Under the pieces are notes generated by a model. That model did no database searches, had not been told where the DNA came from, and saw only the letters and a list, made by a program, of their open reading frames with translations. Shown one piece after another: positions 54,624 through 64,000 of a stretch of 64,000 nt of DNA. The translations under genes were made by a program, and so were the position numbers. Numbering within the stretch: position 1 is the first letter of the stretch; every line of letters begins with the position of its first letter. The stretch is from Paenibacillus paeoniae (GTDB taxonomy: Bacteria; Bacillota; Bacilli; Paenibacillales; Paenibacillaceae), in contig NZ_QUBQ01000001.1 in NCBI RefSeq assembly GCF_003388735.1, forward strand, positions 2,232,001 to 2,296,000. Reading direction: 5' to 3'.

Positions 54624-54671
54624 CCTCCTGCATTCTCGCCAATGTAATGGCCGATCATCGAATGCAGGAGG
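54624..54671 (-). promoter_or_regulatory. Long hairpin after gpr that sequesters a Shine-Dalgarno
   Basis: CCTCCTGCATTC (minus strand, 54660-54671) pairs perfectly with GAATGCAGGAGG (54624-54635). A smaller GCCA/TGGC helix lies in the loop. The 3' arm contains the AGGAGG of the ORF at 54615. There is no T-run, so it is not a standard terminator for gpr. Confidence 0.55.
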
Positions 54672-54690
54672 TTGGGAAAACACATAATCG

Positions 54691-55704
54691 TTAGTGAGTA
54701 TAAGCTGCCACGTTGCTGCTATCGACGGCATCATGAAGCGATGCATTTAATCCGCTCGCAATAATATTGGCAATATCCTCGATAAATTGATCCACTTCCT
54801 TCGGCGTCACGAGCAAATCATGCCCAATCGGGCTTAACACTTCACGCACAAGCTGCAGCCGCTCGTTTTCTTCCATCCCATTCATCAAGCCAAAAATCTG
54901 ATTAGTATCGCCATTTTGCTTCTCCAGATGCGACTTCATCAATTCGAATGTATTGTTCACAATGGTAGAAGCGTAGACAACGGTAGGGACACCGATTGCA
55001 ATGACAGGCACCCCCAATATATCCTGCGTAAGCCCTTTGCGCTTATTGCCGATGCCCGAGCCCGGATGAATGCCCGTATCGGCGATTTGAATCGTCGTAT
55101 TTACGCGCTCAATCGCTTTGGAAGCCAGAGCGTCAACTGCAATAATTAAATCCGGTTTGGAGCGGTCTACGATTCCCTGCACGATCTCGCTGGATTCGAT
55201 TCCGGTGATGCCAAGGACACCGGGAGCGACCGCGCTGACGGAACGATACCCGGGGGCTACCTGGTCGGGCATTAATTCGAAAAAATGCCGGGTGACCATT
55301 ACATTCTCAACAACGAGCGGCCCAAGCGCATCAGGCGTTACATTCCAGTTGCCTAATCCAACGATAAGGACACGAGCGTTTTTGGAAATTTGAAGGCGCT
55401 GCAGGAAAGTCTCGAAATGGGTGGCGAAATGGGTGGCTACCCGATCCTGCAGCTTCGTGTCGCCTTCACGCAGGCCCGGCACTTCAATGGTAATGTATTG
55501 CCCCATCATCTTGCCAATAGCTTGCGAGCCTTGCTCATTCTCCACATGCAGCATCGTAATCGTAATGCCGTCATCCTCTGTCGTCTCGGAATGAATGCCA
55601 GGGATCGGTCCAGAACCAGGTCGTTCCGCCAATTCCTTGGCTTCCAGTGCCAAATCTGTCCTTACATTAAATTTCTGCAAATCAAGTTCTTTCTCCACAG
55701 CCAC
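54691..55704 (-). CDS. gpr: Spore germination protease GPR
   Basis: A 337-residue aspartic-type protease (A25) that degrades small acid-soluble spore proteins at germination. The protein begins at GTG 55704 with SD AAGGGAG 4 nt upstream and reads VAVEKELDLQKFNVRTDLALE. This aligns with the known propeptide start of B. megaterium GPR, where cleavage follows the VRTD motif. Catalytic-type aspartates are in VTPDALGP and IIAVDALAS. GNKRKGLTQD and VTPKEVDQFIED are family motifs. An earlier in-frame ATG at 55761 is unlikely. Confidence 0.95.
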   Translation of the reverse strand: MAVEKELDLQKFNVRTDLALEAKELAERPGSGPIPGIHSETTEDDGITITMLHVENEQGSQAIGKMMGQYITIEVPGLREGDTKLQDRVATHFATHFETFLQRLQISKNARVLIVGLGNWNVTPDALGPLVVENVMVTRHFFELMPDQVAPGYRSVSAVAPGVLGITGIESSEIVQGIVDRSKPDLIIAVDALASKAIERVNTTIQIADTGIHPGSGIGNKRKGLTQDILGVPVIAIGVPTVVYASTIVNNTFELMKSHLEKQNGDTNQIFGLMNGMEENERLQLVREVLSPIGHDLLVTPKEVDQFIEDIANIIASGLNASLHDAVDSSNVAAYTH

Positions 55705-55819
55705 TTTTCTCCCTTCGTACGTACAATCTTCCGTTATTGTTCGCAGCTGTCCTGATTTCATACTCCGAAGGGCTGTGTTAATCCTTGATACGCCTCACAT
55801 ACAGACATATTGGTTACTA

Positions 55820-55848
55820 TTGCTTTTTAGACAGTCGCATGATAATAT
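55820..55848 (+). promoter_or_regulatory. Possible sigma-A promoter of rpsT
   Basis: TTGCTT (55820-55825) and TAATAT (55843-55848) are 17 nt apart, 52 nt before the rpsT start. Both hexamers are imperfect. Confidence 0.4.
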
Positions 55849-55899
55849 ATTTTAAGTTGTGTTGTTGTACTGCACAGAACTATGTAGGAGGTGAAATCC

Positions 55900-56172
55900 A
55901 TGCCAAACATTAAATCCGCGATTAAACGCGTAAAAACAAGCGAGAAACGCCGCGCTTTGAACGCATCCCAAAAATCCGCACTTCGTTCGGCCGTAAAAAC
56001 TGCTGACCAAGCGATCGCTGGCACTGATGTAGATGCTGCTAAAGCGGCTCTGATCACAGCTTCGAAAAAATTGGACAAAGCAGTAACGAAAGGCCTGATC
56101 CATAAAAATGCGGCTGCCCGCAAAAAATCCCGTCTTGCAAAACGCCTGAACGTATTGTCGGCTCAAGCGTAA
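55900..56172 (+). CDS. rpsT: 30S ribosomal protein S20
   Basis: A 90-residue basic, helical protein that binds 16S rRNA early in 30S assembly. It reads [19 protein letters not shown] and ends in a [16 protein letters not shown] motif, typical of S20. The start at ATG 55900 follows GGAGGTGA; the upstream ATG at 55891 overlaps that site. It is divergent from gpr and convergent with holA, the usual arrangement around rpsT in Bacillota. Confidence 0.97.
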   Translation: MPNIKSAIKRVKTSEKRRALNASQKSALRSAVKTADQAIAGTDVDAAKAALITASKKLDKAVTKGLIHKNAAARKKSRLAKRLNVLSAQA

Positions 56173-56191
56173 GTTATACCAACAAGACAAC

Positions 56192-56227
56192 AATAGGCTT
56201 CGCCTTCATCTGAAGGCGAAGCCTATT
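56192..56227. terminator. Bidirectional hairpin between rpsT and holA
   Basis: A perfect 16-bp stem (56192-56207 with 56212-56227) with loop ATCT. T-runs are short on both sides, but the position between convergent genes fits a shared terminator. Confidence 0.75.
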
Positions 56228-56290
56228 TGCATATTCGCATTGCAAACGAATACCGCCATCAACCAAACTCGGTCACTTACGGACAAGGGA

Positions 56291-57325
56291 CTAAGCCCCC
56301 TTATCTACGCTAAGAGACAGCAGGTACATCTCCAGACCGAACGTTTTGTCAATCGTTCCCGTTTTCATACCGTAATCCAGATCAGCTAGTGACGACAGAA
56401 GTTGTCCCAGCTTGGCTGTGTTGAATTTACGGCTTTTTTCGGCTGCCAGTTTGACTGCATAGGGATGCAGGCCAAGCTGCCCTGCCATTTGCTGAGGCGA
56501 ATAATGATGCTGCTCCAATTCCTTGATCTGCAGCATAATACGGAGCTGTCTGGCGATCAAAGCGGCTATCTTGATCGGCTCTTCCCGGCGTACTAGCAAT
56601 TGACGATATAGCTCAATTGCCTTGCTAATACGAAGTTCTGCAATCGCATCAACAAGTGCAAATACATCTTCTTCTACAGTAGCTGCGGTAAGCATCGCGG
56701 CTGTCTCTCTTTCGATCACGCCACCTTCTCCGGCATGAAGACACAACTTGTCCACCTCTTGGGCCAGCTGACCCATATTGACACCTACCCGCGACAATAG
56801 AAGCTCTGCCGCTCCTTCCGTTAGTTGACGTTGCTGCTCCGATGCCCTGCGCATCATCCAGCGTGTCAGCTCCGGCATGTCCAGCTCCGGAAAAGCAATC
56901 ATCGCTTTGCGGTCTTTTAACGTCTTGACCAGCTTGCGCCGCTCATCGAGCTTGTCCGCATATACGGCAAAAACGATAACCGTCGTCTCCAGCGGAAATT
57001 CCATATATCGAAGCAACGATTCAGGACGATGCTCCAGCTTGGCATTTTCCTTGCCGCCGGCAGCCATAACCGAGGCATCACGTACAAGTACTAGCTTGCG
57101 CTCCAAGAAAAAGGGGGGCGATTCTGCCTCAATTACGGCCTCCTCAAGCGGCGTCTCTGATGTATCGTACTTCATGACACCCATTTCTCTCTCTTCGCTT
57201 TGGAACATCTCTCCTGTGAGCATTCCGATGAATTGCTCCATCCGATACCTATCCTTGCCATACAAGACATAGACTGGCCTGAACTTGCCAGATTTAATTT
57301 CTTTGACAGCTTCCTTTACATCCAT
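56291..57325 (-). CDS. holA: DNA polymerase III subunit delta
   Basis: A 344-residue clamp-loader subunit (B. subtilis YqeN). It opens MDVKEAVKEIKSGKFRPVYV with LYGKDRYRMEQF following, and contains FPLETTVIVFAVYADKLDERRKL, ARQLRIMLQIKELEQ and QMAGQLGLHPYAVKLA, all delta-subunit landmarks. It opens the beta clamp for loading. The start is taken at ATG 57325 to match the family N-terminus; ATG 57343 is in frame but less typical. Confidence 0.94.
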   Translation of the reverse strand: MDVKEAVKEIKSGKFRPVYVLYGKDRYRMEQFIGMLTGEMFQSEEREMGVMKYDTSETPLEEAVIEAESPPFFLERKLVLVRDASVMAAGGKENAKLEHRPESLLRYMEFPLETTVIVFAVYADKLDERRKLVKTLKDRKAMIAFPELDMPELTRWMMRRASEQQRQLTEGAAELLLSRVGVNMGQLAQEVDKLCLHAGEGGVIERETAAMLTAATVEEDVFALVDAIAELRISKAIELYRQLLVRREEPIKIAALIARQLRIMLQIKELEQHHYSPQQMAGQLGLHPYAVKLAAEKSRKFNTAKLGQLLSSLADLDYGMKTGTIDKTFGLEMYLLSLSVDKGA

Positions 57326-57365
57326 GCGCTTGCCACTCTCCATTCCATCGACGTAATGAACGGCA

Positions 57366-57401
57366 ACAAAGGGATGAGCCTCTAAGTGGCCATCCCTTTG
57401 T
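57366..57401. terminator. Hairpin downstream of the anti-sigma gene
   Basis: An 11-bp stem ACAAAGGGATG (57366-57376) with its complement (57391-57401). It lies 135 nt past the anti-sigma stop. The T-run is modest on either strand. Confidence 0.45.
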
Positions 57402-57420
57402 CTTTATATTAACACTCGTC

Positions 57421-57475
57421 GGCAGCTCCATGGCGCTGCCTGAACGAATGGTCTAACGACGTCACGGAAACGTCG
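57421..57475. repeat. Two short palindromes in the anti-sigma/holA gap
   Basis: GGCAGC/GCTGCC (57421-57426 with 57435-57440) and CGACGT/ACGTCG (57457-57462 with 57470-57475). No promoter or gene is clear in this 192-nt gap. Confidence 0.4.
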
Positions 57476-57535
57476 CAGACTAAGCTCTCGCTATATCATA
57501 CTGCGGATCACGACTGGATGTGCGCGATTCGCCAA

Positions 57536-58531
57536 TTAATGCGTTGCTTTTTTTTCTTTCCAATTCGATGTTTCGATCACGTACTTCTCGGCGGCGCCAC
57601 GATCCAACTGCACTTCGTACGTAAGCTGGCTGCTATCTTCTGACCATGCAACCTGACCATGCTGTCCGTTCTTGCGGGATGTCTGCTTGACAGTCTTCCC
57701 GTTGTCTGCGGACACAATTGCAATCGTATGCTGTTCCAACAGTGCAATAAAGCGCCCGTCTGGTGAAGCAAACTCTTTGACCGAAGTAATACCCATGCCA
57801 GGGTGATCTTCCTTAGAAACATCTGATTCGCCAGGCTTCTCGACCGTAGAACCGTATTGATCTTTTACAATACCCGTCACGTTACCCTGTTCCGAAGAAT
57901 TGTTGCTCGTTCCTTTAATGCTCACATCTCCACCGGCTTCTGGATTAGAATTAGCATCCCCGCCAGCCGATGAGCCTTCCGCCGTTCTCTTATCAAAAGA
58001 CTTCGTCTCCAAGTCCGATTGCCCGGATGTCGGGGTCATCTGTCTGAAGAGATTCGCCGTGGATGTATCTTCCACTTCAGGCAAGGAGTGTTCCATGGAG
58101 TAACTCATCTTATCCGCTAAGCTATTCTTCAGAGCGGAAGGATCATTCACAATAAACAGTCCGGCAACAAGACCAGCAGCAACAACACTGCCTATAGCGC
58201 TCCAGGTCGCCCATCGTCTCTTGCGCGGCATACGGCGCGGCTCGGATACAGCTTTCGCCGTTATGCCAGTATCCGACTCTATAGCAGACGACGTATGGGA
58301 AGCAAGACGATCCAGTCTCTCCAGTTCAGGCAGAATCGCGTCTACTAGGCTATAGGTTGGCGTTACTTTGGGCAAGGCAGTTAGCTCCGCGGATAACCTC
58401 TTCATCCGCTCAAGCATTGCTGCACAGTCCGGACATTGTCTTGTATGGTTCATCAAGACCTCCAGCTCGGCGTCGCTGAGATCGTCGTCTAGCTGTCTTT
58501 GCATGAGTTCCATCACCTCTTGACAATTCAT
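57536..58531 (-). CDS. Membrane anti-sigma factor, zf-HC2 type with extracytoplasmic sensor
   Basis: A 331-residue protein. The N-terminal zinc anti-sigma domain has His29, Cys33 and Cys36 (HTRQCPDCAAM). A single transmembrane helix lies at about residues 108-128. The outer part has a Gly/Ser/Asn-rich low-complexity linker (about 165-235) and ends with SPDGRFIALLEQHTIAIVS and a related VAWSEDSSQLTYEVQLD, resembling one or two TolB/PD40-like beta-propeller strands. It overlaps the sigma gene by 4 nt (ATGA). It should hold the ECF sigma factor at the membrane until a signal is sensed. Confidence 0.88.
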   Translation of the reverse strand: MNCQEVMELMQRQLDDDLSDAELEVLMNHTRQCPDCAAMLERMKRLSAELTALPKVTPTYSLVDAILPELERLDRLASHTSSAIESDTGITAKAVSEPRRMPRKRRWATWSAIGSVVAAGLVAGLFIVNDPSALKNSLADKMSYSMEHSLPEVEDTSTANLFRQMTPTSGQSDLETKSFDKRTAEGSSAGGDANSNPEAGGDVSIKGTSNNSSEQGNVTGIVKDQYGSTVEKPGESDVSKEDHPGMGITSVKEFASPDGRFIALLEQHTIAIVSADNGKTVKQTSRKNGQHGQVAWSEDSSQLTYEVQLDRGAAEKYVIETSNWKEKKATH

Positions 58532-59076
58532 CCCCGGACACCACCTTTCTGATAATCATGGAGTAAAGATTGCAGCTGTTGCCTAGCCCTGAACAAATAA
58601 GACTTCACCGTATTAAGCGGCAGGTCAAGCGAATCCGCAATTTCGTTATACGAAAAATCTTGCAAGTAGCGAAGCACTACTACCGTACGGTGATGCTCTG
58701 GAAGCTTGTCGATCGCACTTCGTATATCCTGTAGAGCGTACGCGGACAGCACTTCGTCCTCCACGTTCTGCTTCTCTCGGAATACCATCTCATGCTCATC
58801 GATAGATACCGTAGGCTTGCTTCTTCTGAACTTGTCGATACATATGTTGGTTACTATGCGCTGTATCCATGTCTTGAACTGCGCCTTCTCTTCATAAGAG
58901 CCAATCTTCGTATAGATGCGGATTAACGCTTCCTGTGATGCATCCATCGCGTCTTGCTCATTATTCAATATATAATAGGCTGTCCGATATACATGGGTTT
59001 CAATCTCACGCAACAGAGTAATTAAAGCGTCTCGATCTCCCGATTGGGCGGCTTTGATAAGGCCGGGCTCAACCAC
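58528..59076 (-). CDS. ECF RNA polymerase sigma factor
   Basis: A 182-residue sigma-70 factor with only regions 2 and 4. Region 2 includes DAMDASQEALIRIYTKI and TWIQRIVTNICIDKFRR (about residues 42-85), and region 4 SYNEIADSLDLPLNTVKSYL (about 140-165). Similarity to SigW/SigV-type factors is general and the exact group is not assigned. It starts at GTG 59076 behind GAGGAGG. The anti-sigma gene overlaps its 3' end. Confidence 0.93.
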   Translation of the reverse strand: MVEPGLIKAAQSGDRDALITLLREIETHVYRTAYYILNNEQDAMDASQEALIRIYTKIGSYEEKAQFKTWIQRIVTNICIDKFRRSKPTVSIDEHEMVFREKQNVEDEVLSAYALQDIRSAIDKLPEHHRTVVVLRYLQDFSYNEIADSLDLPLNTVKSYLFRARQQLQSLLHDYQKGGVRG

Positions 59077-59105
59077 GAAGGATCCTCCTCTCTTGCAACC
59101 TTACT

Positions 59106-59132
59106 GACGGACGGGTTGCGTTAAATGTTGCA
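59106..59132 (-). promoter_or_regulatory. Possible autoregulatory ECF promoter
   Basis: TGCAAC (59127-59132) and CGTC (59106-59109) are 17 nt apart, 30 nt before the sigma gene. The AAC -35 and CGTC -10 are typical of ECF promoters. The 60 bases upstream are very AT-rich. No alternative promoter is evident. Confidence 0.4.
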
Positions 59133-59288
59133 GGCTTTTTAAGCGATTTTTTTATTTTTTATTAAAAATCATTGATTTATATCATTTTGTCTATTTTTGC
59201 GGAAAAGGGCGACAAACTCTCATCCTCTTAATAAATTAGAGAACTCCACATTAAAGAATACCAAATTAAAAGATATCCGTATAGTGAT

Positions 59289-61916
59289 TCATTTTTGGAG
59301 AACCGATATTCCTTGGCTATTCACCCGGAATTTGGCTTCTCCGCCGGTGTCCGTTCTCCATAATGCGACGCCAGCCTTATTCAGGCGTCCCACCGCGTCA
59401 GGATGTGGATGACCGTATGTATTGGTGGCTCCGACAGAAGCTACAGCCCCAATCGGACGCCAGTAAGCCAGCCATTCATTGCTCGTTGAATGACGGCTCC
59501 CATGATGGGCGACTTTCATAATATCAACTCGCTCCTGCGCTGCATTCATCCGCTCTCTTGTTGTACGCACGATTGCCCCTTCCGTGGGGATCGAGATGTC
59601 GCCCGTGAATAAAAACCGGCTGTCGTAGAGCTGAACGGCGACGACCAGACTTACCTCGTTTTGATCCTTGATTACAGCAACCTCATTCTTTCGATCGTTC
59701 GGCCACAATACATCCAGATGTGTATCCTTGTCCAGAGTCCAGCGCTCTCCTGCAACCGGAGCATACAGAGGAATATCGGCGCTAAGCGCCGCTTCCATTA
59801 GCTTTGTGGAGTCATCGGTCGCTCTCAGGGAACCGTTCCACCATATGCGTTTAACGGGAATTTCCCCAATAACCGCAATCAATCCCTTAATGTGATCGCT
59901 ATCCATGTGCGAAATGATTAGCAGATCGATGCGGTGCACTCCCCTGTCTCTTAACAATGGCACCAATACTTTGCTTCCGACCTCAAAGGGATCGCTGCGA
60001 TCCCTCCACTCTTCGCCTGGCTTACGGAACGAAATCGCGCCGCCTCCGTCAATAAGAATGTGTTTGCCGCTTGCTGTGCGGATTAGTGCGGCATCGCCCT
60101 GTCCTACATCTAAAAAGCTGACGGTCGCCGATCGATCGAATGCGTCTGGCACATAGGCGTAGCCAAGCAGCAGCAGCGCAATAAACGAAAGAATAAGCAA
60201 ATGCTTGCGCAGACTCGATCCTTTGTTCGCTCCAGTCACGGCAGGATCATATGCCGTATTCTCCTTTGCTTGCAAAGGAATTGTTTGTTCGTCATGGAGA
60301 GACGTTTCACTCTCGATGTGTTTCGGCTGTTCCTGTGAAACAGGCTCCATAGCAGCCCTAGCATTGCTGCTGCCAATCTTGCGGAATGCCAAACCCATAA
60401 GCAATAACCAAACAACAACCCACCAGAGCGGCGGCGTTCCCCATACTTGTCTGAACAGGGATTGATCAGCCAGCCATTCGATAATTGCAAACGATCCGTC
60501 GTTGGCAATGATGGAGAGATTCGCAATCATTTTGGCGCCCCACGGCCATACGATGGACAAGACAAGGGCAGCAGCACCAGCCGGCATAACGATCATACTA
60601 ATGAAAGGAACCAGCGCAAAGTTCGCAAGCAGCGACAATAAATTAAACTGGTTGAAATAATAGATGGTAACGGGAAAAGATATTAGCTGGGCTACGATCG
60701 TGACGGCCGCGAGATCCAGTATCCAGCCTCCTCGCCGCCATTTCGGCATGGCACGCCGGAACGGCGGCACTCCGATAATGAGACCCAGCGTTACGATGAA
60801 TGACAGCTGGAAGCTGACATCGTTCAAAAAGTAGGGATTGAACAATAGGAGCGCAACCGCTGCAGCCGCGATCAGATGCAAGCCGTCCTTCAGCTTGCCC
60901 ATCCGGGCGGCCACGAGGCCGAGCATTGCCATTAAGCCAGCACGCAGCACAGAGGGGGATGCTCCTGTCAGCAGCACATAGAATGGAACGGCAGTCATCA
61001 AAGTGAGCAATATCCGCTCACGCGACATTCGCAGCATCTTGAGCACGCTGGTCAAGGCGTACATGAACACGCCGACATGCAGCCCCGATATAGCTAATAT
61101 ATGCGTCAAGCCAAGCCGCGCGAATTGATTGAATTGTTCGGGGTCCAGGTCCTCGCGTATACCGAGGACAAGCCCTTTCATGTAGCCGGCTTGTTCCGCC
61201 GGGTACAGGTAATCCAGCCGCGCGCCCAGCCATGCGCGCGCGGTGTCGACGCGGCCATATAGCGAGGCCGCGGAGAAGACCTCTGCCGCCCCAGCCTCTA
61301 CGGCGAGGGCGGCAGCGCCTTTGCTCTTCAGCAGCCAGTGGATGCCCTGGCTGCGGAGGTAGCGGCGATAGTCGAAGCCGCCGCTATTGGTTGCCATCGC
61401 CGGCAGCGACAGCTCGCCGTCGATGCGCACTTGATCGCCGCGCTGCCAAGCCGCGGCGATCTCTTGCTCCGGCTGCACTGCGAGCCGGAGCTGAACCATA
61501 AGCCGCTCGCTACGTACTACGAGCGGCTCTTCATCTTCTACTTGAACAGCGACAGCCTCTATGCGAAATTGCGCGCGGTCTCCATCTACCTCGACCGCCG
61601 AGATGATCGTGCCGCTTACACGAACGTTGTATGCTGCTCTCAGTCCATCCGACTCCGCAATTGCCAGCAGCGTCTGCAGCTCCGTCACATTGCGAGAATC
61701 CGCCCATAGCCTCTGGCCTGCCGCCACGCCAAATCCGATCAGACATATGATGACAAGCCCCCTGCTTGCCCCTCCCCCAAGAACGGCAGCAACAGCCAGC
61801 AGGAACACTGCACCCGCCATACATAACGTACCGTGCCAACCTAGACCGGCTGCCGCACAACTGCCGATTACAAATATTAAAGCAAACCATACTAGCGGCC
61901 TTCTATTCATAGCCAT
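59289..61916 (-). CDS. comEC: DNA internalization competence protein ComEC/Rec2
   Basis: About 875 residues. N-terminal DUF4131 region with two to three membrane helices is followed by an OB-like section, then the ComEC channel (HILAISGLHVGVFMYAL and PSVLRAGLMAMLGL) with about seven more helices. A C-terminal metallo-beta-lactamase domain has DVGQGDAALIR, the metal-binding SHMDSDHIKGL and VAHHGSRHS, so the long form with nuclease-like domain is complete. ATG 61916 is used because the frame above it runs through a terminator. It forms the DNA channel in natural transformation. Confidence 0.94.
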   Translation of the reverse strand: MAMNRRPLVWFALIFVIGSCAAAGLGWHGTLCMAGAVFLLAVAAVLGGGASRGLVIICLIGFGVAAGQRLWADSRNVTELQTLLAIAESDGLRAAYNVRVSGTIISAVEVDGDRAQFRIEAVAVQVEDEEPLVVRSERLMVQLRLAVQPEQEIAAAWQRGDQVRIDGELSLPAMATNSGGFDYRRYLRSQGIHWLLKSKGAAALAVEAGAAEVFSAASLYGRVDTARAWLGARLDYLYPAEQAGYMKGLVLGIREDLDPEQFNQFARLGLTHILAISGLHVGVFMYALTSVLKMLRMSRERILLTLMTAVPFYVLLTGASPSVLRAGLMAMLGLVAARMGKLKDGLHLIAAAAVALLLFNPYFLNDVSFQLSFIVTLGLIIGVPPFRRAMPKWRRGGWILDLAAVTIVAQLISFPVTIYYFNQFNLLSLLANFALVPFISMIVMPAGAAALVLSIVWPWGAKMIANLSIIANDGSFAIIEWLADQSLFRQVWGTPPLWWVVVWLLLMGLAFRKIGSSNARAAMEPVSQEQPKHIESETSLHDEQTIPLQAKENTAYDPAVTGANKGSSLRKHLLILSFIALLLLGYAYVPDAFDRSATVSFLDVGQGDAALIRTASGKHILIDGGGAISFRKPGEEWRDRSDPFEVGSKVLVPLLRDRGVHRIDLLIISHMDSDHIKGLIAVIGEIPVKRIWWNGSLRATDDSTKLMEAALSADIPLYAPVAGERWTLDKDTHLDVLWPNDRKNEVAVIKDQNEVSLVVAVQLYDSRFLFTGDISIPTEGAIVRTTRERMNAAQERVDIMKVAHHGSRHSTSNEWLAYWRPIGAVASVGATNTYGHPHPDAVGRLNKAGVALWRTDTGGEAKFRVNSQGISVLQK

Positions 61917-61942
61917 CCTACTCCAAACCCCCTGCGCCGAAA

Positions 61943-61990
61943 ATAAAAAAAAGAACCTCCAGTCGCAAAACTTCATGCGACTGGAGGTTC
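61943..61990 (-). terminator. Terminator between comEB and comEC
   Basis: A perfect 15-bp stem (61953-61967 with 61976-61990) with an 8-nt loop, followed on the minus strand by TTTTTTTTATTTT. It splits comEB from comEC into separate transcripts or allows attenuated read-through. Confidence 0.88.
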
Positions 61991-62049
61991 CTCCCCACGA
62001 TACAACTTCATATGGATGCTCGATGCAAAGTCAGCATCAGCCATATTCC

Positions 62050-62580
62050 TTATTGCGTAACTTCCATCCCCGCCTGAGCGGGTGGCGTATAATGCTCCAC
62101 CTGCCGGAACGCGATGCCCTGTTGAGCCATTAACGCGTACACCTTTTCACTATCCTTCGAGTATCCGCGATGATAGACAATTTCTTCTACTCCGCTGTTC
62201 GCCAGCATGTTAGCGCATGTCCAGCAAGGCTGATCGGTAACATAGACAACGGACCCTTCGCGATCAGCCCTGTCCGTGAAGAGCAACAAGTTCTGCTCTG
62301 CATGAATGGTACGAATGCAGCGCTGCTTCCGAACGACCTGCTCTTCTCCGTTCTGGATCTTCACCTCAACCTCTTCCGAGATCATACAGCCTGCCTCCAG
62401 GCAATCATGAGCGCCCATCGGAGCTCCGTTATACGCAGTCCCCAGCAGCTTCTTGCCTTGCACCAGCACCGCTCCGACATGTCTGCGCGGACAACGGGAT
62501 CGCGTCGATACCATATAGGCGATATCCATGAAATAAGTGTCCCAATCCTTGCGGATGGCATCTTTTGTTGCTAAGGTCAT
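62050..62580 (-). CDS. comEB: dCMP deaminase family protein ComEB
   Basis: A 176-residue zinc deaminase. His93 and Glu95 (TIHAEQNLLL) and Cys119 and Cys122 (QPCWTCANML) form the active site, and SRCPRRHVGAVLVQ near residue 28 is typical. It should convert dCMP to dUMP for dTTP synthesis; in B. subtilis it sits in the comE operon without being required for DNA uptake. The ribosome site GGGAGG precedes ATG 62580. Confidence 0.94.
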   Translation of the reverse strand: MTLATKDAIRKDWDTYFMDIAYMVSTRSRCPRRHVGAVLVQGKKLLGTAYNGAPMGAHDCLEAGCMISEEVEVKIQNGEEQVVRKQRCIRTIHAEQNLLLFTDRADREGSVVYVTDQPCWTCANMLANSGVEEIVYHRGYSKDSEKVYALMAQQGIAFRQVEHYTPPAQAGMEVTQ

Positions 62581-62700
62581 CGTTTCCTCCCAATCTCTGG
62601 CTGTTACCGTATTCTAGGATGTGGTCAAGCCCGCTACCCATTAATCATTTTCACTCTATTGTAATCGCAAGCGTGCCTCAACGCCAGTCTTATAGCCGTA

Positions 62701-63999
<1,299 letters not shown>

Positions 64000-64000
64000 C

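Noticed and set aside
55705-55761. Longer gpr start
   Set aside because: Residues before VAVEKELDL have no counterpart in known GPR proteins and GTG 55704 has a good SD.

Overview
The window is ordinary chromosomal backbone of a spore-forming, competence-gene-carrying Bacillota, most likely a Paenibacillus or close relative. The evidence is gene order that follows the Bacillus subtilis yqe/yqf region almost gene for gene, sporulation genes (spoIIP, gpr, yqfC, yqfD, yqzL, ypuI), AddAB instead of RecBCD, a CIRCE-controlled hrcA operon and a glycine T-box. Almost every gene is on the minus strand; exceptions are a secreted S8 protease, a Na/Pi-type transporter and rpsT. No tRNA, rRNA, insertion sequence, prophage or CRISPR array is visible.

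Layout. 1-3.9 kb: an ABC ATPase cut by the window edge, a small membrane protein, a DUF1540 protein, YpuI and the S8 protease. 3.9-4.3 kb: RNase P RNA. 4.3-10.2 kb: yqfO, trmK, a membrane protein, rpoD and dnaG. 10.2-18.2 kb: yqxD, the PPDK regulator, glyS/glyQ with their T-box, recO, yqzL, era, cdd, dgkA and ybeY. 18.2-27.6 kb: pgpH, phoH, yqfD, yqfC, the nfeD-floA membrane-microdomain operon, yqeY, rpsU and a HIT protein. 27.7-39 kb: two lineage-type small proteins, addA/addB, an rRNA methyltransferase, a yqeW-like transporter and a Nudix hydrolase. 39-48.7 kb: mtaB, rsmE, a site-2 protease, prmA, two small stress-like proteins, dnaJ, dnaK, grpE and hrcA. 48.8-57.3 kb: a GNAT enzyme under a probable ARG box, hemW, lepA, a YqxA-like protein, spoIIP, gpr, rpsT and holA. 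57.5-64 kb: an ECF sigma/anti-sigma pair, comEC, comEB and metY.

How the genes work together. Several tight runs share stop/start overlaps (TAATG, ATGA), implying coupled translation: membrane protein-trmK-yqfO; pgpH-ybeY-dgkA-cdd-era; prmA-site-2 protease-rsmE-mtaB; sigma-anti-sigma. Most encode housekeeping functions: ribosome maturation and RNA modification, DNA replication and repair, protein folding, and sporulation or envelope stress.

The least expected signals are non-coding. A dispersed hairpin-rich repeat family abuts the Shine-Dalgarno sites of dnaK (three copies) and yqfC (two copies). The RNase P RNA looks class A rather than the class B of B. subtilis. A hairpin downstream of gpr hides the Shine-Dalgarno of a small ORF broken by an in-frame TAG. 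There is a sigma-W-like promoter before nfeD-floA and an ARG box over the -10 of the GNAT gene. All calls come from reading the sequence; no database search was run.
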